Shown here in pieces: positions 8,092 to 15,719 of a stretch of 64,000 nt of DNA. A program made the translations under genes and the position numbers. Origin of the DNA: Novosphingobium lentum NBRC 107847 (lineage in GTDB: Bacteria > Pseudomonadota > Alphaproteobacteria > Sphingomonadales > Sphingomonadaceae); assembly GCF_001590965.1 (NCBI RefSeq), contig NZ_BCTW01000021.1, forward strand, positions 17,009 to 81,008, in the 5' to 3' direction. The stretch's first letter is position 1, and the number at the start of each line of letters is the position of its first letter. The notes beneath the pieces are model-generated. The model was not told the DNA's origin, made no database searches, and saw only the letters and a list, made by a program, of their open reading frames with translations.

Positions 8092-8150
8092 CATGCAAAG
8101 TGCGGTGCTCTGAAATGGCGAAATTTCGGGCTTTTCTTGATATTTCGCGG

Positions 8151-8167
8151 TTCCCTTCACCGCTCCA
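8151..8167 (+). other. attR: degenerate copy of the tRNA-Gly 3' end
   Basis: TTCCCTTCACCGCTCCA matches the tRNA end at 308-325 except for one missing C in the acceptor-stem segment. It marks the right boundary of the element; the bases after it read as ordinary host sequence leading to the next gene. Confidence 0.72.
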
Positions 8168-8259
8168 GCCGCCAGACGGCGCTTAAATGGGCACCCCGGA
8201 TTGGTCGGCGTGGGCGCATAGCACATTTCGAAGTCAGAACGATCCAGCGGCCCCGCCCG

Positions 8260-9369
8260 CTACTTGACCGCTTCCGGTGCGAGCGACGGCAGCAGCGAAG
8301 CCAGCACGGCCAGGGCCGCAGTATCGCCGCCCATGGCGGTAGAGGCGTTGTCGACCACCAGCACGCCGTTACCCGATCCGGGAAACAGCACGACATAGGC
8401 AAACCATCGCCCATCGGAGCCGCCGTGGACCAGCACCGGCCCCGTGCGGCCAGCGATGCGGGCCTGTACGCCCCAGTCCAGTCCACTCGGTCCGTTCGGC
8501 TGGGCAGTCTGCATCAGCCGATAGGCGGGCGGCGACAACAGCTTTCCGTGCCCTTTCGCCCCGGCCAACTGATCCAGGCAGAACCGCGACCAGTCCCGCA
8601 GGCTCATATGCAGATTGCCGGCGGGGGCAAACATGTCGGGATTGCTGGCCGGGGCTGGTTTCCCGGCCTCATGCCCCGAGAGGCCGCCCGGGCCAAGGGC
8701 ACCGAAGCCTGCGCTGGTCATGCCCAGCGGGCCGAACACCTCGCGCCGCATCAATCTCTCATACGTCAGCCCCGTCGCCCGTTCGGCGACCAATGCGGCG
8801 ATCAGGAACCCGGTGTTGCTGTAGCCGAAAGCCGTTCCCGGCGGATAAGCGGGGGCTTCGCTCAAGGCTCGGGTTATGTACGCGAGGCGCTGTTCGCTTG
8901 CTGGCCGGCGGTCGGTGAAGAACGTCTCGAAGAAGGCCATGTCGCTGATGTTTTCCGGGAGCCCGGAGTGGTGCGACAAAAGCTGCGTCAGGGTCACCCC
9001 GCGGTATTCGGGCCGCATGCCCGCCGCCAGATCGGGCAGCATCTTTGACAACGGCGCGCGCCAGGACAGCACCCCGCGATCGGCCAGCCGGGCGATCATG
9101 GCGACGGTCTGGGACTTGCTGGTCGAGCCGATCATCCATGCATCATTCAGCTGGACCGGATCGGCCCCATCCACCCGGCGAACCCCGCGCACCGCTATGT
9201 CGGCAACACGGCCGTCGCGCAGCACCAGCACACCGGCGGCAGGGGTGTTGCCGGCGGCCATGGCGGTTGCCAGCACGAGCGGGAGTCCGGTCACAGGCTC
9301 GGCGTAAGCGGGGCCGCTCAGGCCGATGACGAAAAATGTCGCCAACAACGCGATCAAATGGGTTGGCAT
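8260..9369 (-). CDS. Serine hydrolase, class C beta-lactamase / DD-peptidase fold
   Basis: This 369-residue exported enzyme has a signal peptide (LIALLATFFVIGLSGPAYA). The penicillin-binding fold signatures are complete: Ser82-x-x-Lys85 in GSTSK, the YSN motif (AFGYSNTGF) and HGG near the C-terminus (VLVHGGSDGRW). Such proteins act as DD-carboxypeptidases, esterases or peptidases in the periplasm; the substrate cannot be read from the sequence. The frame extends upstream to 9423, but the ATG at 9369 has AAAGGG nine bases before it and begins the signal peptide directly. It stands alone, just outside the integrative element. Confidence 0.85.
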   Translation of the reverse strand: MPTHLIALLATFFVIGLSGPAYAEPVTGLPLVLATAMAAGNTPAAGVLVLRDGRVADIAVRGVRRVDGADPVQLNDAWMIGSTSKSQTVAMIARLADRGVLSWRAPLSKMLPDLAAGMRPEYRGVTLTQLLSHHSGLPENISDMAFFETFFTDRRPASEQRLAYITRALSEAPAYPPGTAFGYSNTGFLIAALVAERATGLTYERLMRREVFGPLGMTSAGFGALGPGGLSGHEAGKPAPASNPDMFAPAGNLHMSLRDWSRFCLDQLAGAKGHGKLLSPPAYRLMQTAQPNGPSGLDWGVQARIAGRTGPVLVHGGSDGRWFAYVVLFPGSGNGVLVVDNASTAMGGDTAALAVLASLLPSLAPEAVK

Positions 9370-9569
9370 CGGGTGTTGCCCTTTATTTGGACGACGGCGT
9401 TGAGCCGGGAATTTCCAAAGCAAACTCCGACTAGCCGATCAGGGGCCCACGGCCAACACATCAACGGGACCAGCCGATTCCTCGTCGAATTTGCCGGACT
9501 TTGTCGCGCGTGATCCGTTCCGGCTGCGCGGGCGGGCCCCGGCAGAAAGTCAGCAGCTTCGTCTCAACG

Positions 9570-10574
9570 CTAACGTGGGCCTTTACTGACCGGCTGGAGC
9601 GATCCCGTTGCTGGCGCGACTGTCGGGATCGGATTGTCTTCGGACCCGATGAGGCATCGCGCAAGCATCCGGCCCGACAGCCACGCGCATTCGACGCGGG
9701 GACCGAGCAGCCAGTCTCCGCAAGCGCCAAGTCCCAGTTCGTCGTTCCACAACGCCCCGTCTCCGGTGCCCGCCGAGAGCGCATAGCGCCAGCGGTGCGA
9801 CACTGCGGCAACGGGGTCGGGAACGACCGAACCTGCAGCACTGGACAGAGCGGCGAGCAGCAGCCCTGAAATCTGGTCCGGTGCGTCCTCGACCCTGGCG
9901 CTCGACCACGACGGGTTGGCCTGAACGACCCACGCCTCGGGCCCGGGGCGGTTAGGCTTTGCGTTGTTGCGGGCCGCCCAGGCGATATCGCCCTCATGCC
10001 GAAGCACCGATGGCACCCCGGCCAGCGGACGGCCGAACACGAACATGCCCGTCCAGCAAGGCTGCGATCGGGCCTTGAGCGCAATCCGCGTCATCGAAAA
10101 ATCGTGCAGCGAAAGGATGACCGCCGCCTGTTCGGCCGGGATAGCCAGCATCACGGCATCGAACGGCCCGATCGAACCGGCTTCGCCGATCAGCCACCAG
10201 TCGCCATCCTTGCGAGCAATGCCGGTGACGAGATGATCCCACGCCACCGTGTGAGCAGCGGCCAGCTGCTTGACGATGGCATTCATTCCGGGCGTGCCGA
10301 CCCATGCGTCCGTACCGGCCGGTGGCCACGGCGCAACAATCCCCAGATCGCGCCACAGGCCAACCATCTGGCCGAAGGCGGCATCGCGTGCGGTAAAATA
10401 CTGCGCTCCGTGATCGAACGGCACTTCACCCAGCGAAGTCTGCAATCGCCGGGTCGACATTCGACCTCCGGGCCCACGGCCTTTGTCGAACAGCGAGACC
10501 GACAGGCCGGCAGCTTTGAGGAAATCAGCGCAAGCAAGCCCCGCCATGCCTGCACCGATTATGGCGACAGCCAC
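9570..10574 (-). CDS. Renalase-like FAD/NAD(P)-dependent oxidoreductase
   Basis: The N-terminus AVAIIGAGMAGLACADFLKAAG is a Rossmann dinucleotide-binding motif, followed by FDKGRGPGGRMSTRR, the signature of the amine-oxidase/renalase-like group. A second FAD-contacting region near the C-terminus (LGACGDWLLGPRVECAWLSG) is also present. It is 334 residues, probably cytosolic, substrate unknown. It begins six bases after the GTP cyclohydrolase gene and is the last of three minus-strand genes. Flavoproteins of this type recur in photolyase/folE neighbourhoods, which fits the photolyase and LOV genes on the other side of the shared promoter region. Confidence 0.8.
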   Translation of the reverse strand: MAVAIIGAGMAGLACADFLKAAGLSVSLFDKGRGPGGRMSTRRLQTSLGEVPFDHGAQYFTARDAAFGQMVGLWRDLGIVAPWPPAGTDAWVGTPGMNAIVKQLAAAHTVAWDHLVTGIARKDGDWWLIGEAGSIGPFDAVMLAIPAEQAAVILSLHDFSMTRIALKARSQPCWTGMFVFGRPLAGVPSVLRHEGDIAWAARNNAKPNRPGPEAWVVQANPSWSSARVEDAPDQISGLLLAALSSAAGSVVPDPVAAVSHRWRYALSAGTGDGALWNDELGLGACGDWLLGPRVECAWLSGRMLARCLIGSEDNPIPTVAPATGSLQPVSKGPR

Positions 10575-10580
10575 TGTCGT

Positions 10581-11195
10581 TCAGCGCTTGTTGATCAGCG
10601 ACAACACTTCCCTGCGGCTGTCAGAATCGTCCAGAAAGCAGCCAAGCATCCGGCTGGTGACCATGCCGACGCCGTGGGTCTTGACCCCGCGCCCAGTCAT
10701 GCAGCCGTGTTGCGCTTCAATGACCACGGCAACGCCCCTGGGTTTCAAATTGTCCCAGATCGACTGCGCCACCTGAGCGGTCAGACGTTCCTGGACCTGC
10801 AAGCGCTGCGCGTAGCCATGCAGCACACGCGCCAGTTTGGATATGCCGACCACTCGGTTCGCGGGCAGATAGGCAATCGCAGCGGTGCCAGTGATGGGCG
10901 CCATGTGGTGTTCGCAATGCGACTGGAACGGAATGTCCTTCAGTAGCACGATTTCGTCGTAACCGCCGACTTCCTCGAACGTTCTGGAAAGGTGGATGCC
11001 CGGATCCGCCGCATATCCCTGACAATATTCGCGCCAGGCGCGGGCAACGCGCTTCGGCGTATCCTGCAGCCCTTCGCGGTCGGGATCGTCGCCTGCCCAG
11101 CGGATCAGATTGCGGATCGATTCCTGAATATCCTCCGGAACGAAAGCTTTTTCCTCAAGCGGATCGACATCGAAATTTCCTGCGAGATAGTTCAT
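10581..11195 (-). CDS. folE: GTP cyclohydrolase I
   Basis: This 204-residue enzyme converts GTP to 7,8-dihydroneopterin triphosphate, the first step to folate and other pterins. The zinc and active-site motifs are visible: QSHCEHHMAPITG, GISKLARVLHGYAQRLQVQERLT and QHGCMTGRGVK. It lies between the HIG1-like gene and the FAD oxidoreductase with gaps of 34 and 6 bases, so the three are likely one operon. Since a photolyase lies across the divergent promoter region, this copy may supply a reduced-folate chromophore or support light-stress repair; that link is inference. Confidence 0.95.
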   Translation of the reverse strand: MNYLAGNFDVDPLEEKAFVPEDIQESIRNLIRWAGDDPDREGLQDTPKRVARAWREYCQGYAADPGIHLSRTFEEVGGYDEIVLLKDIPFQSHCEHHMAPITGTAAIAYLPANRVVGISKLARVLHGYAQRLQVQERLTAQVAQSIWDNLKPRGVAVVIEAQHGCMTGRGVKTHGVGMVTSRMLGCFLDDSDSRREVLSLINKR

Positions 11196-11229
11196 CGACG
11201 CATCCTATTCCGCAACGGCTGTCCTGCGA

Positions 11230-11463
11230 TCATTTCTGGCCGGCCAGCATGCCGACCAGCACGACCAGGAGAATGGCGATGCCCTGAAAAAGCACCCGCT
11301 GGGCCATCATCCGGTTCTGCTTCACGCCAACCGGCTCCTGCAGCGCATGACCATTCTGGCGGATATGCTCAGCGTCACGGAAAAATGCCATCAGCCCCCT
11401 GACGAGCGCGGTGGCTGCGGCAACCACGAAGCCGCCTATCAACAGCACAAGGAAGAACGTCAT
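11230..11463 (-). CDS. HIG1-like twin-transmembrane protein
   Basis: This 77-residue protein has two hydrophobic segments (MTFFLVLLIGGFVVAAATALV and QGIAILLVVLVGMLAG) joined by a polar loop containing QNRMMAQRVLFQGIAI. That loop matches the motif of the hypoxia-induced HIG1/RCF1 family, which in mitochondria stabilises cytochrome oxidase supercomplexes. The start has GAGGAG at an ideal distance. It heads the minus-strand operon with folE and the FAD oxidoreductase. Its bacterial role is not settled. Confidence 0.75.
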   Translation of the reverse strand: MTFFLVLLIGGFVVAAATALVRGLMAFFRDAEHIRQNGHALQEPVGVKQNRMMAQRVLFQGIAILLVVLVGMLAGQK

Positions 11464-11611
11464 GGCCGAATTCTCCTCAAAGCTTCATCGACCGGCTGAC
11501 AGTTGCCACGGATCGCGAAGCCTTGCCGGTTTCGCAAACCGTGTGGAAATGCCAACATGTCCAAAAGGGCACTTCACGGGCAATCGGCCATCGGCTAGCT
11601 GAACTCTGGCC
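11464..11611. promoter_or_regulatory. Divergent promoter region of the light-response locus
   Basis: These 148 bases separate the HIG1-folE-oxidoreductase operon (minus) from the LOV-HTH and photolyase genes (plus). A blue-light-responsive HTH protein is the first gene on one side, so its binding sites would be expected here. I do not see a clear sigma-70 pair or a palindrome strong enough to mark as an operator. Confidence 0.4.
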
Positions 11612-12202
11612 ATGACAATGTCCTTCATGATCGCGTCCAGTCCCATAGCGGCCGTCATGAGCAACCCCCGGCTGCCGGACAATCCGATCGTCGAATGCAA
11701 CGACGCCTTCGTCGCGCTGACCGGATACCAGAGCGAAGAAATCATCGGGCACAATTGCCGGTTTCTGTCAGGTGCGGGCACCGAGCCGTGGCTTACCGAA
11801 ATGCTGCGCAACGGAATCCGTCGCCGCCAGCCCGTGATGGTCGAAATACTGAACTACAAGAAGGATGGCACGCCGTTTCGCAACGCCGTCATGGTCGCTC
11901 CGATCTTCGATGGAGAAGGCGAGCTTGAGTACTTTCTGGGCTCACAGGTCGAAATTGCCGAGGACGTGGCGCGGGCCAACGATGCGCGACGCGAAGCAGC
12001 CCACGATCGCGTGGCGGCGCTCAGTCGCCGCCGGCGCGAGGTCTTGCTGCAAATGGCTGCAGGCAAGCTCAACAAGCAGATCGCCTTTGAACTGGGGCTC
12101 AGCGAGCGGACGGTGAAGATGCATCGCGCAGCCGTGTTCGAAGCACTTGGGGTCAAGACAAGTGCCGACGCCATTCGCCTGGCGATCGAGGCTGGCTACT
12201 GA
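11612..12202 (+). CDS. LOV-HTH blue-light-responsive transcription factor
   Basis: This 196-residue protein combines a LOV-type PAS domain and a LuxR-type HTH. The LOV core has the flavin-cysteine motif GHNCRFLSG (Cys49 if the first ATG is used), FVALTGYQSEEI before it and NYKKDGTPFRNAVMVAPIFD after it. The C-terminus has LSRRRREVLLQMAAGKLNKQIAFELGLSERTVKMHRAAVFEALGV, a four-helix NarL/FixJ-like DNA-binding domain. The architecture matches EL222-type photoreceptors, which dimerise and bind DNA after flavin-cysteinyl adduct formation. ATGs at 11618 and 11627 are alternative starts. It probably controls the flanking photolyase and folE operons. Confidence 0.9.
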   Translation: MTMSFMIASSPIAAVMSNPRLPDNPIVECNDAFVALTGYQSEEIIGHNCRFLSGAGTEPWLTEMLRNGIRRRQPVMVEILNYKKDGTPFRNAVMVAPIFDGEGELEYFLGSQVEIAEDVARANDARREAAHDRVAALSRRRREVLLQMAAGKLNKQIAFELGLSERTVKMHRAAVFEALGVKTSADAIRLAIEAGY

Positions 12203-12306
12203 ATCCTGAACTCGCGACTACCGGGAATGGAGCCTTGTCTGGCCTCATGGAATTGCCCTTCAGGACAGGTTCCTTCCCATCGCCGCCTCCCATAGCGTCC
12301 GAGGCG

Positions 12307-13818
12307 ATGTCTCCACGCCTCATCCTCGTTCTTGGTGATCAATTATCGCCGGACCTGTCGTCGCTTTGCGCGGGCGATCGGGCGATCGATGTGGTGCTGA
12401 TGGCCGAGGTGATGGCCGAGGCAAGCTATGTGCGCCATCACCGGAAGAAGCTGGCGTTTGTGTTTTCCGCCATGCGTCATTTTGCCGAGGAGTTGCGGCA
12501 AGCCGGCTGGCGGGTGGATTATGTGCGACTCGATAATCCGGCCAACACCGGAACGCTGCAGGGCGAGGTGCAGCGCGCGCTGGCGCGGCACAGGCTGGGG
12601 CAGACGCTGGCCACGGAGCCGGGCGAATGGCGATTGATGGAAACGATGCGCGGCTGGGACGCAACCGAGTTGCTGCCGGACGACCGGTTCGTGGCCGACC
12701 GCCACGGCTTTGCCCAATGGGCGCAGGACCGAAAAGGCCTGCGCATGGAGCACTTCTATCGGTTGATGCGGCGCAAGACCGGCCTGCTGATGGTGGGAGA
12801 TCAGCCGGCAGGCGGCCAGTGGAACTTCGATATGGACAACCGCAAGCCTGCCAAAAGCAATGTTGCCATGCCCCGCCCGCTGCCCTTCCCGCCGGATCCG
12901 ATCACCCGCGAGGTGCTCGACATGGTGGCCGGCCGTTTCGACGATCACTTCGGCGATCTTGAACCTTTCTGGTTCGCCACCACGCGAGCCGAGGCGGAAC
13001 AAGCGTTCGCCCATTTCCTGAAGACCAGTCTGCGCGACTTCGGCGCGTATCAGGATGCGATGCTGCGCGATCACAAGTTCCTTCATCACGCCTTCGTCGC
13101 GGTCTATCTCAATGCCGGATTGCTCGATCCGCTGGAGATGTGTCGCGCCGTGGAAACAGAATGGCGCGCGGGCCGGGTACCGCTCAACAGCGCCGAGGGC
13201 TTTATCCGCCAGATCATCGGCTGGCGGGAATTCGTGCGCGGCGTCTACTGGTGGCGTATGCCCGGCTACGCCGCGAGCAACGCGCTGGAGGCCCACCGCC
13301 CGCTGCCCGAATTCTATTGGAGCGGGGACACGCCCATGGCCTGCCTGCGCGCATGCATCGCCCAGACGCGCGAAGAGGCATACGCCCATCATATCCAGCG
13401 CCTGATGGTGACCGGCAACTTCGCGCTGCTGGCCGGGATCGATCCGCACGAACTGCACGAATGGTATCTGGCGGTTTATGCCGATGCCTATGAATGGGTG
13501 GAATTGCCCAACACCATCGGCATGAGCCAGTTTGCCGATGGCGGACTGCTGGCGAGCAAGCCGTATGCAGCCAGCGGCGCATATATCCATCGGATGAGCG
13601 ATTATTGCGGCGATTGCGCGTACGACGTGAAAGCCAAAGCAGGTCCCCGCGCCTGCCCGTTCAACTTGCTGTACTGGCGGTTCATCGCGCGCCACAAGCA
13701 ACGCCTTTCGCGCAATCCGCGCATGGCCCAGATGGTCCGCACCTGGGAGCGCTTCAGCCCGGAAAAGCAGGCCCAGTTAGTGAACGATGCCGACGCTTTT
13801 CTCGCCGTTCTTGGCTGA
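12307..13818 (+). CDS. Fe-S (6-4)-type photolyase / cryptochrome-related protein
   Basis: This 503-residue flavoprotein starts SPRLILVLGDQLSPDLSSL, the N-terminus of the prokaryotic PhrB/CryB group. Four cysteines (346, 434, 437, 450) keep exactly the spacing of the [4Fe-4S] ligands of Agrobacterium PhrB (350, 438, 441, 454), within YCGDCAYDVKAKAGPRACPFN. Members repair (6-4) photoproducts with FAD and use a lumazine antenna. The frame is open to TTG 12235 and ATG 12247, but the extra residues are Pro/Ser-rich and unlike the family, so 12307 is preferred despite a weak ribosome-binding site. It follows the LOV-HTH gene. Confidence 0.9.
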   Translation: MSPRLILVLGDQLSPDLSSLCAGDRAIDVVLMAEVMAEASYVRHHRKKLAFVFSAMRHFAEELRQAGWRVDYVRLDNPANTGTLQGEVQRALARHRLGQTLATEPGEWRLMETMRGWDATELLPDDRFVADRHGFAQWAQDRKGLRMEHFYRLMRRKTGLLMVGDQPAGGQWNFDMDNRKPAKSNVAMPRPLPFPPDPITREVLDMVAGRFDDHFGDLEPFWFATTRAEAEQAFAHFLKTSLRDFGAYQDAMLRDHKFLHHAFVAVYLNAGLLDPLEMCRAVETEWRAGRVPLNSAEGFIRQIIGWREFVRGVYWWRMPGYAASNALEAHRPLPEFYWSGDTPMACLRACIAQTREEAYAHHIQRLMVTGNFALLAGIDPHELHEWYLAVYADAYEWVELPNTIGMSQFADGGLLASKPYAASGAYIHRMSDYCGDCAYDVKAKAGPRACPFNLLYWRFIARHKQRLSRNPRMAQMVRTWERFSPEKQAQLVNDADAFLAVLG

Positions 13819-13944
13819 CCGGCAGCGGTCCGAGCAATATTTGCCCTGATCTCAGTCGCGCGCCCATTTTTTGCGCCATGCAAACGGACGGCCGCAGGCA
13901 AGGCACTCTTTGCTTGGGAGACGCCCTTCGCGTATTGGCTCATC
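13819..13944 (-). pseudogene. Remnant of a DUF2256 gene
   Basis: On the minus strand one frame reads [19 protein letters not shown] (from about 13926), then KWARD, a TGA at 13852-13854, and [11 protein letters not shown]. This is the DUF2256 zinc-binding pattern (CxxC, FxWRKKW, YCSxRC) with TGA where the family has a Trp (TGG). The only ATG with a family-like beginning (MSQYAK, 13944) is in a different frame, so a frameshift near the N-terminus is also implied. DUF2256 genes are often neighbours of photolyase/cryptochrome genes, as here. I read it as a decayed gene; a sequencing error is possible. Confidence 0.6.
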
Positions 13945-14039
13945 GCTGGTGCTCCATAGTACCAACGCTAGGACCAAATCGTCAAAGAAACCCCAACGGT
14001 TCTACGGGTTTGGCAGAAAACGGCGTGTTTGGGGAAAGC

Positions 14040-14116
<77 letters not shown>

Positions 14117-14250
14117 CCGGGGAACGGCGCACCTAGCAGCGCTGCGCGAGGCTTGCCACTGGTTTTTACCCGGCCCGCATCGCGCCGCCGTTCACGCGAT
14201 CCGGCGAATTAGCGATTTGGTAGGGCAGCCGCGCTAGGGATACTTCCGAT

Positions 14251-14652
14251 ATGGCAAGCAATCCTCCCTTCGGCGGCGCGATGACCGGTTCGGGCCGGTC
14301 CGATTTCGGGCAGGCAGCGGCCAGTTCGATGTCGATGCAGTGGTCCGCGCTGCACGATGCCGCAAACCTGGTGTGCACGCTGGCTGGCCTCGCGCCCGAA
14401 AACCGCAAGTCCGAGATCCGTAATTTTCCCGCGATCATGCGCGACACCGGCGGCTGGCGCCACGCGCTGGCGCAGCAGGGGGTCGAGGATCTCGCCGCGA
14501 TCATGGAACCGGGCCTGGGCGCGTTGCTCGCGGTGCATGCGCGCGGCATATCGCCGGGCGCCGCGGCGCTGGCACTGTGGCAGGAATTCCATTCGGCGCG
14601 CAGCGCGCTGATGGCGCTGGTTCCGCCGCTGGGGGTCAAGCGCCGGGCGTGA
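14251..14652 (+). CDS. Conserved-looking hypothetical protein, 133 residues
   Basis: The protein starts MASNPPFGGAMTGSGRSDFG, a flexible Gly/Ser-rich segment. A helical domain follows with LHDAANLVCTLAGLAPENRK and VEDLAAIMEPGLGALLAVHARGIS. It has no signal peptide or membrane helix. I do not recognise a family. A palindromic repeat begins about 30 bases after the stop and mmcB follows. Codon use and the absence of a better frame on either strand support it. Confidence 0.65.
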   Translation: MASNPPFGGAMTGSGRSDFGQAAASSMSMQWSALHDAANLVCTLAGLAPENRKSEIRNFPAIMRDTGGWRHALAQQGVEDLAAIMEPGLGALLAVHARGISPGAAALALWQEFHSARSALMALVPPLGVKRRA

Positions 14653-14684
14653 GTCTTTTTCACCGACGTGGAAGCGGCACCGGC

Positions 14685-14707
14685 CTGTTTCGGCCTCGCC
14701 GAAACAG
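14685..14707. repeat. CTGTTTCGGC hairpin repeat
   Basis: A perfect 10-bp stem (CTGTTTCGGC with GCCGAAACAG) encloses the loop CTC. It is preceded by GCGGCACCGGC. Near-identical hairpins occur at 50492-50514 and 62478-62500, always between genes. It lies between the hypothetical gene and mmcB and could end transcription weakly, although no T-run follows. Confidence 0.6.
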
Positions 14708-14726
14708 ACAACAACGCGCTTGTTCA

Positions 14727-14741
14727 GTTCCTGATATGTTC
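14727..14741 (+). promoter_or_regulatory. LexA box in front of mmcB
   Basis: GTTCCTGATATGTTC fits the alphaproteobacterial SOS operator GTTC-N7-GTTC exactly. It ends 13 bases before the mmcB start, where bound LexA would block transcription. mmcB is an established SOS gene in Caulobacter, which agrees with the site. Confidence 0.8.
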
Positions 14742-14754
14742 CTACAATTGGAAT

Positions 14755-15279
14755 ATGGCCGAATCGCCCGCCCTTGAATCTCCGGCCCTTGCCGCCGACA
14801 GTCTCGAAACGCGCATCGACGAGCGTCATGCGCTGGCCGTGGCGCGCGGCATCTGCCGGCTGTTTGCACGCAACGATATCTGGTGCCTGCCCGAAATGCC
14901 GCTGCGATCCAACCGCCGCGCAGACCTGATGGGCATCGACGCCAAAGGCCGGATCGTGATCGTGGAGATCAAGGTCTCGAAGGCCGATCTGCTGGGCGAC
15001 GCCAAGTGGACCGATTACCTCGACCATTGCGACCGGTTCTACTGGGGGCTGGCCCCGCACCTCGATCGCGCCTGCATGGAAACCGAAGCGTTTCTGCCGC
15101 ACGCCTGCGGGCTGATCGTGGCCGATGGCTATGACGCCGAAATCCTGCGCCCGGCGCCCTCGCTCCCCCTCGCGCCCGCCCGCCGCAAGGCCGAGATCGA
15201 ACGCATGGCGCGCGTGTCGTTGCGGCGGCAGGTGGTCGGCGTGGACCCGCATTGCGCAACCTGGGGCGGCGGGGAATAG
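14755..15279 (+). CDS. mmcB: MmcB-family DNA repair protein
   Basis: This 174-residue protein has a PD-(D/E)XK nuclease-like core: LPEMPLRSNRRADLMGIDAKGRIVIVEIKVSKADLL, giving the Asp and the Glu-x-Lys pair, followed by KWTDYLDHCDRFYWGL. The family takes part in mitomycin C and DNA-damage tolerance; the homologue in Caulobacter is LexA-controlled. A LexA box lies directly upstream at 14727-14741. The start at ATG 14755 is chosen because the frame upstream runs through the hairpin repeat and the LexA box. Confidence 0.88.
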   Translation: MAESPALESPALAADSLETRIDERHALAVARGICRLFARNDIWCLPEMPLRSNRRADLMGIDAKGRIVIVEIKVSKADLLGDAKWTDYLDHCDRFYWGLAPHLDRACMETEAFLPHACGLIVADGYDAEILRPAPSLPLAPARRKAEIERMARVSLRRQVVGVDPHCATWGGGE

Positions 15280-15287
15280 CGGCCGGG

Positions 15288-15698
15288 ATGATGGCCGGAA
15301 CGATCGTGCGCGTTGCCACCTGTCGCTGCGGCCAATTGCAGGCAACGTGCACGGGCGAACCGGTGCGCGTTTCGGTCTGCCACTGCCTCGATTGCCAGAA
15401 GCGCAGCGGCAGCGCCTTCGCGGTCCAGGCGCGCTGGCCCCACGCGGACGTCACCCTCGCGGGCGAATTCACCGAATGGTCGCACACTGCGGACAGCGGA
15501 TCACGCGCAACGTTCCGCTTCTGCCCGCGATGCGGCGCGACGGTCACTTTCGCCATCGCAGCGTTGCCGGGGCTGACCGGCGTTCCCGTTGGCGCCTTCG
15601 CGGACCCGCAATTTCCGCCGCCCGCATTCTCGGTGTACGAGGCGCGCATGCATTCCTGGGTCGCCATCGTCGGTGCCGATGTCGAACGCTGGGATTAG
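15288..15698 (+). CDS. GFA-family (CENP-V/glutathione-dependent formaldehyde-activating) protein
   Basis: This 136-residue zinc protein has the family's cysteine pattern: ATCRCGQL, VCHCLDCQKRSGSAF and FCPRCGATV. The fold binds two zinc ions. Some members help glutathione react with formaldehyde, but most bacterial homologues have unknown substrates. Two consecutive ATGs (15288, 15291) follow GGCCGGG; the longer frame from 15252 would overlap mmcB and add residues unlike the family. It begins eight bases after mmcB and probably shares its transcript. Confidence 0.85.
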   Translation: MMAGTIVRVATCRCGQLQATCTGEPVRVSVCHCLDCQKRSGSAFAVQARWPHADVTLAGEFTEWSHTADSGSRATFRFCPRCGATVTFAIAALPGLTGVPVGAFADPQFPPPAFSVYEARMHSWVAIVGADVERWD

Positions 15699-15719
15699 CG
15701 CACCCCGCCCATCGGCCGC

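Larger units (their letters stand above)
7535..8150. other. Non-coding right end of the element
   Basis: These 616 bases contain no convincing gene; the open frames found on both strands have poor composition and no family resemblance. The first part holds the second GGGAAC array. The part from about 7750 to 8150 is clearly more AT-rich than the rest of the window and ends with the GGGGGTAT pair and attR. Regulatory, origin or recombination functions are likely. Confidence 0.55.
326..8167. mobile_element. Integrative element of about 7.8 kb in tRNA-Gly
   Basis: The element is bounded by tRNA-end repeats at 308-325 and 8151-8167. It carries an integrase beside attL, an AlpA-type regulator, a primase-like protein, a TOPRIM-DUF927 helicase/primase, a tandem-HTH protein and three unrecognised genes. 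All genes point away from the tRNA. I see no capsid, tail, conjugation, restriction or resistance genes. Integrase plus AlpA plus primase-helicase resembles P4-like phage satellites and small replicating integrative elements. Whether it exploits a helper phage cannot be told from the sequence. Confidence 0.85.

Noticed and set aside
7752..8113. Small frames on both strands near the right end of the element
   Set aside because: They have poor amino-acid composition, no supported start and overlap the GGGGGTAT repeats; the stretch looks non-coding.
326..8167. CRISPR array or defence island within the element
   Set aside because: The repeats found are 6-10 bases and irregularly spaced, with no spacer structure, and no nuclease, methyltransferase or toxin-antitoxin genes are recognisable.
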